Of a DNA stretch of 64,000 nucleotides, positions 24,148-34,420 are shown in pieces. Position numbers and translations under genes: made by a program. Under the pieces are notes generated by a model. It ran no database searches. It was not told the origin of the DNA and saw nothing but the letters and a program-made list of their open reading frames with translations. The stretch lies in contig NC_079513.1 in assembly GCF_000801105.2 (NCBI RefSeq), positions 20,614,273 to 20,678,272 on the forward strand, given 5' to 3'. Each line of letters starts with the position of its first letter. The stretch's first letter is position 1. The DNA comes from Raphanus sativus (lineage: Eukaryota; Streptophyta; Magnoliopsida; Brassicales; Brassicaceae).

Positions 24148-25022
24148 CCCAATCAAACAGTTATTATACCTAAAACCCTTAAACACACAAGAATGCCTTT
24201 TGTAAGTGGATATCACGATTTCATGATTCATCCTCTCAAAAACCTTCTAGAACCAAATCTTTCCTTTTTCTTAGCACGACTTAGTCATTTACGTGTAGAA
24301 TTGGATTTTGTCCATTTTTCAAGATATAGTGGTTAGGATTTTCACTTACTCGGGATTATTTGCAGAAACAATTACATTCAGAGACAGTTTCATGTTTTTT
24401 ATAACACTATGAGACAGTTTTTGCTACAAGAGCAGTTTCTTTTAACTAAACCCACTTTCTATCTAGAAACATTTACGCCATAGGACAGTTTCATGTTTTT
24501 AATTACAAGATTGAGCACTTTCCACTACTAAGGTAGTTTTTTGTAACTGCTTCCCACTTGTCTTAACTAGCTGTCACAACATAACCTAAAGCACTATCCC
24601 ACTTACTAACTATGTCTTTTGTTTTAGCGGGAACATTTCTCCACCCTTCATCTTTATTTTTTTTGGATGGTGTAGATCCACTCTGATTTTTTTTTACAAG
24701 ACTTATATCTACCAAATCTAAACTATCCGATTACATCTTTCATTTCACCATCATACAGTCCAGATTTTCTGGGTTTTTACATCTCACAGTCCCTTTTCAT
24801 CTTCGTTGTCTCCTTCATTTGAATGGAAAAAGAAAAAAACAAAATTTCAGAGATACTGCATATTCCTCATACGGATTGCGGCTAGAAATTGGTTTGTTCT
24901 GCTTATTATTTCTGTCATCTTCTCAAATCCAACTTTAACCTCTTTTTTTACAATTATTTTTGCAAGTTATAATGTTGGACCATTGCATGGTCATCCCTGG
25001 TGAATGGACCTCCGTCGGCTCG

Positions 25023-26290
25023 CTCTCGGAGTTTATGTCTACATTTATGATGTACATCCCATGTAAACACGACTAAACTTAACGTGTACATTCACAGTAA
25101 TATATGTTGTCCATTTGTACACTGATAGTGTTTATGTCTATATTTATGGTGTACATACCAACACCGCTGGTGTCCACGTGTACATTAATAAACATGCAAA
25201 ACATGCATGATTTGTTGTATATGTGTGTCTCGATCGCGTTCCTGTATACCAAAAACATGCATGATTTGTTGTACATGTGTGTCTCGATCGTGTTCTTGTA
25301 TACCAAAATGGTGTCTATGTACACATCAATTACCTATAAATGTTATGCATATATTTCACTAACTGTGTCCACGTGTACACTGAACTTAAGAAGTTCACTT
25401 CTTTTAACTGTGTTCACTTATACACTGTACATAATAAGTTCACTTATTTTATTCACGTGTACACTTCAGAAGTCCCTGTATATAGATTCAGAAGTTCACT
25501 TCAGAAGTCCCTGTATATAGATTCATTGTCGAAGTCCATGTGTACACTCTGGTTAAATGTCCATGCCTTAGATGAATCTTATGTACACCATTTCGAAGTC
25601 CATTTGAATGTCCATAACGACCTAATGTACACTTCACACTCCTCTAATGTACACGTGGACAACATATAGCGTCCATATGCGCAAGTGTACACTAAACAGA
25701 CCATGTCTCAAACCACATAATGTCCACTTCACACAACTCTTCTACATCTGCAGTCTTAGTGTACGTTCCTCTAATGTTCGCGTGGACAATATATGACGTC
25801 CATATGTGCAAGTGTTCACTAAACAAACCATGTCTACTCGTTTTTGTCATTCACATCTTTAACCCCTGTACACCCCGCATTTCTCACAAGTCCAGGTGTA
25901 CAACATATGGTGTCCATAAGTCCTTCTACACACTTGCATACAGATGTTGAAGTCCATCTCGAAGTCCCTGCATATACACTCATTGTCGAAGTCTATGTAT
26001 ACACTCTAATTCAATGTACATGCCTCTAACGCAATTTGAGGTAAAAAATGTCGAAGTCCATTTGTACACTATATTTTCAATTTCCATAACGACCTAGTGT
26101 ACACTTCAACCTCCTACTACGTTCACGTGGACAACATAAAGCGTCCATGTGTCCAACACAACATAGTTTCCACTTCACACTCCCGTTCTACATCTGCAGT
26201 CCTTGTGTACACTGTAGTTTATACGTCCAAGTCCTTGTGTACTCTTGATGTCCAAGTCAGATAAGTACACTGCAGTTTAATGTCCATTTG
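25023..26290. repeat. TGTACA-rich degenerate tandem array in element A
   Basis: Roughly two dozen TGTACA/GTACAC cores, many in phrases like 'gtccacgtgtacact', 'gtccatgtgtacac' and 'gtccaagtgtacac', recur at irregular spacing. One longer unit, 'acatgcatgatttgttgta', is repeated near 25203 and 25255, and 'cagaagtccctgtatatag' near 25469 and 25502. Open frames here are by-products of the repeats. Confidence 0.85.
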
Positions 26291-26319
26291 AACTACGTTG
26301 TCGAGTAATCCGACGTCGA

Positions 26320-26546
26320 TTAGATGTTTGTCCTCTCGCTTGGGAAACGATCGGTCGCAAATAGCCGCTCATGTAGCAATTCCTTCACATTATCGACACC
26401 TAAATCCGCCGCATCTGCCACATAAGAAACCCTAAATTAAACAAATTAACCCAATTGCTCCGATGCGAGGCCTCAAGCTAAATAACAGAGACGGAAAACT
26501 AACCTTCTTCTTTCTCCTTGCCACGGCTACTACGAGTCCTCGCCAT
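26320..26546 (-). pseudogene. 5' piece of a transposon ORF (DUF1985/Ulp1-type TE protein suspected)
   Basis: Two exons (26546-26504 and 26414-26320, GT-AG) give 45 residues from MARTRSSRGKEKEE to FPSERTNI before a stop. The RLFATDRFPSER phrase resembles the N-terminus of DUF1985-type proteins encoded by Brassicaceae MULE-like elements, from memory. Element B carries a related phrase (RLLQRLFVTDR, about 31500-31530). The rest of the protein is missing here. Confidence 0.45.
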
Positions 26547-27652
26547 CGTGAGATAACCGCTTCCGCCGCTGTGATAACCCGCCCTTAGGGGTAAAATGGT
26601 CGAGATCGACAAAGTCGGAGTTTGGAGCCAAGCTTTTGGGAATCAGAAGATGAAGAGGAATGTTGAGTTTTGATCATTTCAAACTCAACATGGTTCAGAT
26701 AAAATAGAAGATTGGTCGAGCATCAACTTGATGGTCAAATCGCGGGAGACAACGATGGATCGAGAATTTCCAAAGAACGGCGTGGTCGAAGAATTGATCG
26801 TGAGTGAACCTGGAGTCAGATAAGCTGCTCTACCATTTGTAGAAGTTTCTTAGATTGATCAGACGGTCGTTTTGGAAGCATTACATTTTTGGAAGCACGA
26901 CGGTTTAAAAGCTCGACGTTTTTGAAGATTGTCGTTTCTTCATCAAGAAGTTTTCTCGGAAAATCTTCGTATCAGTAAAATATTATTCTGGAGACATTAT
27001 AAGTCGGAAGCAGGACGGGAATCGAGCAGGACGGGAAGCAAGCATGACGGGAAGCAAGGACGACGGGAAAACCCGAAGTTGGCCGAAAACCCTAATTTCG
27101 GTATTGGGGATTTTTCGAGGAAGTCGGAGGCTCGGGAAATATTTTTATTCAAGATCAGGATTCTTATGGAGTCTATTAATAATATTCAGAGCATCAGAAC
27201 GGGAGCGGAAAAATATTCAAGATTGATCGCGGGTCGAAAATTCAACAGAAGGGCCGAAATCGCGCAAATCGACCGGGAAGCTCGAGGTGGCTTGATCTAA
27301 GTGATCAGGACGTGATGTCTATCTATTAACCAGCTGAGTGTCTACACAAGCTCGAGGTGTCGCCGTGCATGGGAGCAGCACATGCAGCTTGACACACAGA
27401 AGCACGAGGTGCCGCGCAACCTGCGATCGAAGCATGCAGATCGACATGTGGTCACTGTGTGTCGCCATGCATGTGATCCAGCCATCCTGAGAGACATCTG
27501 GTCGTCCAGGCAGGAGAGAGGTGTCATCCTGCATGAGTTTGATCCATGCTGACCGCCATGTGGAGCACGAGGTGCCGCGACGCATGCAACCGGAAGCATG
27601 CGAGACGACACACTGGCACTTGGGTGGTGAAACCTTACTGGTTGGTGTATAC

Positions 27653-27660
27653 TATAAATA
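27653..27660 (+). promoter_or_regulatory. TATA box of the solo LTR
   Basis: CTATAAATACCCC sits in the first third of the LTR, followed 25-45 bp later by C/A-rich sequence ('cattcatccagacc') fitting a transcription start. This defines the likely U3/R boundary near 27685. Confidence 0.55.
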
Positions 27661-28489
27661 CCCCACGACCCCTTGCCATTTCATTCATCCAGACCTTTCA
27701 AAATCAGTCCCAAACGTTGCTAGAGAGAGAGAGAGAAAGTAGAAAAAAGAAGTAAGAGGTTCCGATCTTTTTCGAGCGTTTTAGAGAGTTTTCGAGATCA
27801 GTTTCTCTACTGATTTCGAGTGAGTGCCTAGGGAAGGCTCTGTCCAAATCAATTCGTCCAAGCAAGTCATATTCTCTGGTGATCAAGTGGAGGTGCTGTC
27901 CAAGGTGAGTTCAGATCCATGGGTTCAGTTCAGTCGAAGATTTGAAGATCGATACTCTGTCGAAAGTTCAAGGGAATCGTCCAGCAGCTAGGGGAGGTTC
28001 TGCTCGAGTTGAGTTCTGTCCAGACCAGTATCAGGGGAGGTTCTGTCTAAGTCAAGATCAGTCCAGTCCAGTCCATTCAAGATGTGAAGGTTGGGTTTTG
28101 GCTAAGTCCTCTCCGATCAACCAGCTGCATATCGGCAAAGAACACTGTGAGTTGGTTTGTTTGAATTCCACTTGGAATTTAGGATAGTTTTGTGAGTTGG
28201 CTTGTTTGAATTCCACTTGGAATTTAGGATAGTTCTGTGAGTTGGTTTTGTTTGAGTTCCACTTTGAACTTAGGTTAGATCGAGTATGCATATAGATTAT
28301 AGATTAGAATGATCACACTATTGCATGGTAGAGTCCTTAGGGTTATTTTAGTATTGAATTGGACTCAGCTTGGCACGGGCTAAGCTGAGATGAACGGAAT
28401 TAAGACTGAGTTAATAACCTGACTAGGACTAGGGCTAGGGTGCATCATGTTTTCTATTCTTGCTTGGTTATCTGGTTGAGTGCAGGTTC

Positions 28490-28543
28490 CCGTTATCTTT
28501 AAAGATAGTTTCATAGCAGGAGGCTTAACTATCTGGGTAACGG
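28490..28543 (+). other. Stem-loop LTR element, copy 1
   Basis: CCGTTA (28490-28495) pairs with TAACGG (28538-28543), and AGATAGTT (28503-28510) pairs with AACTATCT (28527-28534). The 16-base loop 'tcatagcaggaggctt' can form a small inner AGC/GCT pairing. It is preceded by TGCAGGTTC. Confidence 0.7.
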
Positions 28544-28776
28544 TTTGATTGAGTAGTTGCTTGATAGATTAGATGCTTGCTTGTTTATTTATGCTTGTTG
28601 AGGTTAGTCAGCTCTTGGTAAGGGAGTGACTAACCGGTTGATTTGATTAACATTGATATTGTTATTTAGTTTATTATATGTTACTACTCGGGGTCCTAAG
28701 CCATATAGGCTGGACTCCTGGTACTTTTGGTATGATGTTGAGTTGTGTTGATAGCTTGCCTGATCAGCAATGCTAC

Positions 28777-29045
28777 GCGGCAAGGAAAGTTACGTAAGCA
28801 TGTCCCCACGCGGCTTGGCAGAGAGGTTGCATAAAGCATGCTCTGTACGGGGAGGTTGCTAGAAAGCATGCTCCGTCATGTGGTATCCTTTGTGGGTATT
28901 ACATGTTAGTTTGCGGCAAGGAAGGTTGCTAGAGTATGTCCCTACGCGGCTGGGCAGAGAGGTTGCATAAAGCATGCTCTGTACGGAGAGGTTGCTAGAA
29001 AGCATGCTTCGTCGTGTGACACCTTATCGGGGTTACATGTCAGTT
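28777..29045 (+). repeat. Two tandem units of about 136 bp in the LTR
   Basis: Units start with GCGGCAAGGAA at 28777 and 28913. Each contains 'cggc.tggcagagaggttg', 'cataaagcatgctctgtacgg' and 'gaggttgctagaaagcatgct'. Near-palindromic GCATGC words recur in each unit. Confidence 0.8.
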
Positions 29046-29267
29046 TCATTGGATGTTCTAGCTCGCGTGCCTTTGTGGCTGTGAGTTAGGTGTTCCGTGG
29101 TTGAGAAAGTGAGGAGTAAGGTTGTGATATTAAGTATAGCCATAATGAGGCATATATTTATTATTTTGCTAATGGTGGATTATATTCCGCTGCTTATCTT
29201 ATTTATGTTAGTCTCGAGTGATGATTATTATTGTGATTGTGGTTGATTGATTTGCTTGCAGGTTCCT

Positions 29268-29315
29268 GTTACTTGAAGTTAGATCATGGCAGGAGGCCAA
29301 GTCTAACTTAGTAAC
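29268..29315 (+). other. Stem-loop LTR element, copy 2
   Basis: GTTACT pairs with AGTAAC and AAGTTAGA with TCTAACTT. The 18-base loop 'tcatggcaggaggccaag' contains an inner GGC/GCC pairing. It is preceded by TTGCAGGTTCC, as in the other copies; the outermost C-G pairs are weaker here. Confidence 0.7.
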
Positions 29316-29583
29316 CGGGTTATTAGATAGTAGTTGTGATTGTTGATTGGTTAGTGTAGACCTGATGTTGGCATGTATGTGTCTGAAGGATTGCTTGTGA
29401 AGGATGGTGGATATTAAAGCTATGTGGTATCATTGGTTGGCCGATCATGTTCTTGTCTGATTGTTGGTCGACCGATTAATGATACTTATATAGTCTAAAT
29501 GTCTAACACTACACGAGTATTGAACTCGGGCGTATACATGGTTAACTAGGGGATTGATTGTTGACTTGTTTTCATGCAGGTTC

Positions 29584-29635
29584 CCGTTACTTGAAGTTAG
29601 ATCATGGCGGGAGGCCAAGTCTAACTTAGTAACGG
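29584..29635 (+). other. Stem-loop LTR element, copy 3
   Basis: CCGTTACT (29584-29591) pairs perfectly with AGTAACGG (29628-29635), and after a 2-base bulge AAGTTAGA (29594-29601) pairs with TCTAACTT (29620-29627). The loop 'tcatggcgggaggccaag' has an inner GGC/GCC pairing. It is preceded by ATGCAGGTTC. Confidence 0.75.
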
Positions 29636-29952
29636 TTTGCGTAGCCTTAGTTTAGATTTCTTGCTAAGGCTATATTGATTGTTATTTTGGGTTGTCTGGG
29701 TTAGTTCTAGGTTGGGGTAGAGGTAGCCAGCTCACTGAGTAACATTAGGTTACTCATCCATCTCCGTTGTCCTTTTTGCAGGTTTCTTTAGTAGGACGAT
29801 CGGATAGCTTGGTGCTGGACGTTAGGACCACCGGTGTAGATTTACTTGCCTTTTGTTAAACGGTATTTTTGATTTGCGTTTAGTTGACTCGATTTTGGCG
29901 TTAGGCCGGGACCGGTCTCGAATTATTCAATGTATGAATATTTCTTTGAATC

Positions 29953-29958
29953 AATAAA
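29953..29958 (+). promoter_or_regulatory. Polyadenylation signal AATAAA of the LTR
   Basis: AATAAA within 'gaatcaataaagtaattg', 420 bp before the LTR end, following a long transcribed-looking stretch. This supports an R region ending near 29980. Confidence 0.5.
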
Positions 29959-30790
29959 GTAATTGTTTTATATGCGCTTCATGAGTACTCTGATATTTGA
30001 CTAGTCCGGTCTAACACAACGTTAGGTCGTTGTACGGGTTGAAAAGCCTTAGGCCTCGATCTAACGGAAAACGTTAACTCTTGATACGGGTTGCAAAGCC
30101 TTATGTTTTGAGTTAGCGGGACGAGTTAGTGGACGAACTGGTCTAAGTCGTGGAGTAAATTTTGTGACTCTGAACGGATCGTCCCTAGCCCGTCACGTAG
30201 CGCTTCCGGACCATGGTGTTGGGTTGGACGGTCAGTCATGTTCTTGTTTGATTGTTGGCTGGCCGGTTGGCCTTTCATCTCCAACCCTTGGCGTTGGTCG
30301 CTCCGTCGGTCATGTTCTTGTTTGATTGTTGGCCGGTGGTTCGACTTATGTCTAGGACGGTTCGGGGGTGTTACAGCCGCCGTCTGTTCTCTCTCCTTCA
30401 CAGATCTTAAAAGATAGATCGAGTAAAAGAAAAGATGATTACATAAAAAAAATCTTGAGAAAAGATATTTAAGAATCAGATTTCAGTTTTAAAAAAAAAA
30501 CGTAGAGAATGAACGAGGAAGAAAACGATGGAGAAAAATGGAAGTAATGGGTGGACATGTCTGAAAATGGTGGGCCATCACTTTTAATATTCAAAATTCA
30601 AAAGAAACGAGAAAAATTCAAACCATCTGACAAACCTAACCAGATACAATGTTGTTTTACTGAAATATCCATATCTTGTTTTGCTTTTAAGGGATAAATG
30701 AGTCTTCAACCACACAAAAGTGTTTAGGTAGCACAATGTGCTCTAGAGTGTAATAAAAACATAGAAACTGACCTGTGGTGTTAATAACTC

Positions 30791-33640
30791 TTTATTACAT
30801 GTGAGGTCACAAGTTGCTACTAAGGTAGTTTCGGATGGTTGAATACACAATTGCCCTCTCTTTTCTTAACTAGTTGTGGGTATATAGGTAATTGACCATT
30901 TAATTGCTGTTTAGGATGTTTGAAATTTGAAAATAGGTTTGGTCCCACTTGTAGTCTCCGAAAAGAAGGAGATGAAACTTTTGTTTTCACAGTTTATTTA
31001 TTAATTGGAGAAAACTAAAAAAAAAAACTGATTTAATAATTTTTTTTCATCAGTTTTGGTAAAACAGAGAGAGAAGATGTAGGAATCTTCGACGGACGAC
31101 GATTTAGAAAATGATAGAGTAGATTTTCCGGCGGACAACGATTTTGATGACGGAGGATGAAGTAGATAAGGGTAACGGCGCGAAAAAGCGGGCTGAGAGG
31201 CGAAAAGATAAAGGCAATTTTTGTGTAGTTATTGGGGTTCCTTCTGCGATTTTGATTCTGGGTTTGCTTCCATGAAATCGCATACTTTCCGAGTAGCTTC
31301 TAGTGGCTAGGGTTTCGATTTGGGGTGAGATATAGGGTTTCATGGATTATGGTAACGATTTTTTGTTTTGGGTTCTGATTCTGCGGATTAGGTTTTGATT
31401 TGGGGTCACATGTTCTGTTTTGGGACTGAAGAAGCTGAATTTTTTTTGGTTTGTGTGTGTTATAGGGAAGGCGAAAGCAGAGGAGGGAGTCATGAACAAG
31501 AGATTACTGCAACGTTTGTTCGTGACAGACCGATGAGACGACGAGCTGAATCTTCGAAGCTATGTCTGTGAGAAGCTCCCACAACACATAGAGTTGGTTT
31601 TAGCGGAGGTGAAAAAGGCTGAGCATGATCCTCAGGTAGCTATTTGTACACTTGTACGAACGTTTAAAGTTATGCACATTACATTTGATGTACATGTGTA
31701 CAACAAGAATGCATGTGTACATGTACTTTGCATACTATGTTTATATGGTTTGCGGTTGAGATGTGTATTGATTTTGTTTTGGTTACCGTGTTTCTATGTT
31801 TATAGCTGAGTGTGCAATCTATATGAAGTGTGGAGAGGACAAAGAGGATGGCTGGGGAGAAATTTGATAGTGAGATTTTTGATTGTAAAGTTGCCAACAT
31901 GGTTGAGCTTCTGAAGGCAATGCACAAATTCATAAAACATAAATGGAGAAGTGATGATGCATTTAAACATATGTACATGTGCACAAGCAAGTGTGTACAT
32001 GTGTACAAGAGCAAATGTGTACATGGGAACAACACCGAGTATACATCATATAATTTCTCTATAATTTTCATACATTTGCAAATTTAAGTATTTGTAAGGT
32101 TTGTATTGTCAATGTGTACACATGTATTTCATTGTCCACATGTACAAATCATACATACCGACTCATAATGTACACATGGACATTGTGACAATTCTCAAAA
32201 ATGTACAAAGGCGTCTCTAACAATGTACAAAAGTGTCCTTACAATAGCAAGTTTGGTATGTTCATGGACATTGTGACAATTCTCATACATACCGATTCAT
32301 AATGTACACATGGACATTGAAGATTCTTTTTACTAGTTTGGTATGTTCATGAAAGTGGAACTATTTGCAATAAAAATGTATCAAAGTTGTTCAATTTTAG
32401 TGAAATTCTCAGTTTGGTATGTTCATGAACACATGGACATTGTGACAATTCTCAGTTTCATAATGTACACATGGACATTGTGACAACATGGACATTGTGA
32501 CAATTCTCAGTTTCATAATGTACACATGGACATTGTGACAATTCTCAAAAATGTACAGAGGTGTCTCTAAAAATGTACAAAAGTGTCCTTACGATAGCAA
32601 GTTTGGTATGTTCATGGACATTGTGACAATTCTCATACATACCGATTCATAATGTACACATGGATATTGAAGATTCTTTTTATTAGTTTGGAATGTTCAT
32701 GAAAGTGGAACTATTTGCAATAAAAATGTATCAAAGCTGTTCAATTTTAGTGAAATTCTCAGTTTTTGAGGTTTCAACTTGCTTGAGAATGGTTCATATT
32801 GCTAGAGGTGTCATGACTCTGTGAAAAAACTTAATGGAGGTTATGTTATATTTGGCAAATAATCTTGTAACTTAATTGACTATGTGTACATGGACATTTT
32901 TGACAAAAATGGTGTACATGAACTTTAGTATACATGAGGATATATAAAATTATGTACATGAAGAGACAGAAAACATGTGTACATGTGGATAGTAATTTGT
33001 ACATCTTGTTAATTTTATTAAGAGTACCGTTTGTCTATTTTGCACACATGAACTAGCTAGGAGGCGCAACCAACAATTTTGAGGCAGAATTAAGGGGAAA
33101 TATGCATCATTTGGAAGTTATAGGGTCGAAAACTAAGTTTTAAAAAAAACAGGGACCAAAAGTGAAAATTATTGAGAAGCTGGCTCTTGAGAACGAGAAG
33201 TAGATCTATTGAAGCGTGAAACTTGAACTGCGGATTCGGTGATGTCAAACACATGATTCAATCTTCAGTTCTGATTAGGATGAATCGACTGCTTGAGAAG
33301 AACTCATCAACTCGATTTGATGGGCTCGATCTCAATTCAAAGATTTCTTTTTGAAGACAACGTAGGGAGGATCTGTGGGTGGCTCATCACGGCGAGACGC
33401 GACCAGAGGAGCCACAAGATGATGGCGAAGCGGCAAGCAGAGCACCAGTGTCCCATGAACGAACAACACCAGTGTCCAATGCACCGGCGGCAAGCATAAC
33501 ACAATATTTTGTAATTCAAGCAAGGGCATACCAGGGCAAACGGGAAAAATCTGTGACATTGTTTCCTTGTCGATCGCAAAATTTCAACGAGAGTCACCAG
33601 AGAGTTAATGTCCAATGGTTGGGATTTTTTATTTTATCAT
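30791..33640 (+). mobile_element. Element B (copy 1): relative of element A, opposite orientation
   Basis: The left end ('ttattacatgtgaggtcac', then 'ttgctactaaggtagttt' and 'cttaactagttgtggg') resembles the left end of element A ('aattacaagattgagcac', 'ctactaaggtagttt', 'cttaactagctgt'). A degenerate ORF start follows: KKRAERRKDKGNF (about 31170-31215), NKRLLQRLFVTDR (about 31495-31535), YVCEKLPQHIELVLAEVKKA (to 31635), then KCGEDKEDGWGEKFDSEIFD and KVANMVELLKAMHKFIKHKW (about 31825-31960). Stops and frame changes interrupt it. A TGTACA array follows. The right border is not identified; 33640 is approximate. Confidence 0.5.
31628..33005. repeat. TGTACA-rich array in element B (copy 1)
   Basis: Cores such as 'gtgtacatgtgtac', 'aatgtacacatggacattg' and 'tgtgacaattctca' recur. 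A higher-order unit of about 350 bp ('aaaatgtaca.aggcgtctctaa' through 'gtggaactatttgcaataa') is present twice, starting near 32198 and 32548. Confidence 0.85.
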
Positions 33641-34170
33641 GACAAAAAAACAGCTGATGAAGATAGTGATATCTTCAAAAAATAGGATGAATCTGGGCCA
33701 TTCGTATTAAAGGTACAACATAAAATGAGAGAGATATGTTTTGTCATAGTGTACTAAAATTAATCTTGTCCGTCGAATAGGAGGAAAGATGTGTGGCTGA
33801 GGTTAATTCCCGCTTATTCTCTAGTTAGGTCAATAAGTTTTAATGATACGGTTAGTATATTTTAGTTAGGATTTAAGTGGATTCAATAGATTGTTAGAAG
33901 AAAGTGTCTGTGTAGTAATAAGTGACCTTTTATGATATTAAAAGATGAAAAGTGACTCTGAATGTAATTGTTTCTTTATTAAAAGGAATAAAATGAAAGA
34001 GTCCTTGTTGACATGGCACTGCTAACCTAACCGCACAGACCCTCTTCCCTTCTTCTTCCTCGACGAAACATCAATTTGATTTTCTAGCTTTAATATTTAG
34101 CCCTCGATCCATCTCCACTTCCAGATTTCATTCCGCGATTGTTTGAATTTTTCTGTTCATCCGATGTACG

Positions 34171-34420
34171 ATGAACGGAGGTCCTGGTTTCAGTTACGCA
34201 CCTCCGTCAATAACCTCCCTTTCCTTCGATCAGCTTCTTGATTGTGTTTTTCCATCATTGGGTTTTCGATTACTGATTCGAAATTTTCAAACTTTTGCAG
34301 ATAATTAATGCTCCGGTCACGAGAGCATTCGTCATCACGAGCGCCCTCTTCACTGTCTTCTTGGGGATCCGTGGTGGAGGAGGTTCTTCCAAGCTCGCCT
34401 TGTTTATTACAAACTTCTAA
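34171..34420 (+). pseudogene. Captured 5' fragment of a UBAC2-like (rhomboid/UBA) gene, copy 1
   Basis: MNGGPGF at 34171, an intron-like stretch, then [20 protein letters not shown] and [14 protein letters not shown] (34304-34405) match the N-terminus of Arabidopsis UBAC2-type ER membrane proteins (AT2G41160/AT3G56740) as I recall them. The frame stops at once after the match, so only the first exon, an intron and part of exon 2 are present. The upstream pyrimidine-rich DNA (34030-34170) is probably the captured 5' UTR. Confidence 0.75.

Larger units (their letters stand above)
26570..30375 (+). mobile_element. Solo LTR, 3.8 kb, with GCCGC target duplication
   Basis: The element starts TGTGATAACCCGCCC and ends GGGGGTGTTACA, i.e. 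TG...CA with imperfect inverted ends. It is flanked by a perfect 5-bp duplication GCCGC (26565-26569 and 30376-30380). A TATA box with expected spacing (27653-27660) and a polyadenylation signal (29953-29958) fit U3-R-U5 order. No gag, pol, primer-binding site or second LTR lies between the duplications, so this is a single LTR left after recombination. Long LTRs of this kind are typical of Ty3/gypsy elements such as Tekay/Del; that lineage is a guess. It splits element A just upstream of its ORF start. Confidence 0.8.
24350..30785 (-). mobile_element. Element A: TIR-type DNA transposon (MULE-like), split by a solo LTR
   Basis: The left border region (about 24480-24545) contains 'ggacagtttcatgtttttaattac' features followed by 'ctactaaggtagtt'. 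The reverse complement of 30725-30780 reads similarly ('ggtcagtttctatgttttt', 'attacactctagagcac'), giving imperfect terminal inverted repeats. The left end also repeats the 'gacagtttcatgtttttt' word at 24390. Inside are a 5' ORF fragment reading leftward (26546-26320) and a TGTACA-rich array (25023-26290). Removing the solo LTR leaves about 2.6 kb. No transposase is visible, so it is non-autonomous. Exact ends and target duplication were not established; the class is an inference. Confidence 0.5.

Noticed and set aside
25104..25950. Frames rich in MCVSI, VYTL and similar words
   Set aside because: They are translations of the TGTACA array; the same words recur in all frames.
25023..26290. 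CRISPR-like array
   Set aside because: Units are degenerate, irregularly spaced and without constant-length spacers, in a plant nuclear genome.
26929..27611. Open frames of 88-123 codons on both strands inside the LTR
   Set aside because: They lie within the U3 part of a solo LTR, have no domain-like features or splice context, and are explained by chance in GC-richer repeat DNA.
28490..29635. Hammerhead-type ribozyme (retrozyme) in the LTR
   Set aside because: The required CUGAUGA and GAAA core motifs are not present around the stem-loops.
33293..33642. Overlapping frames (68-92 codons) in element B
   Set aside because: Several frames are open on both strands at once, none resembles a known protein, and the sequence is part of a non-autonomous element.
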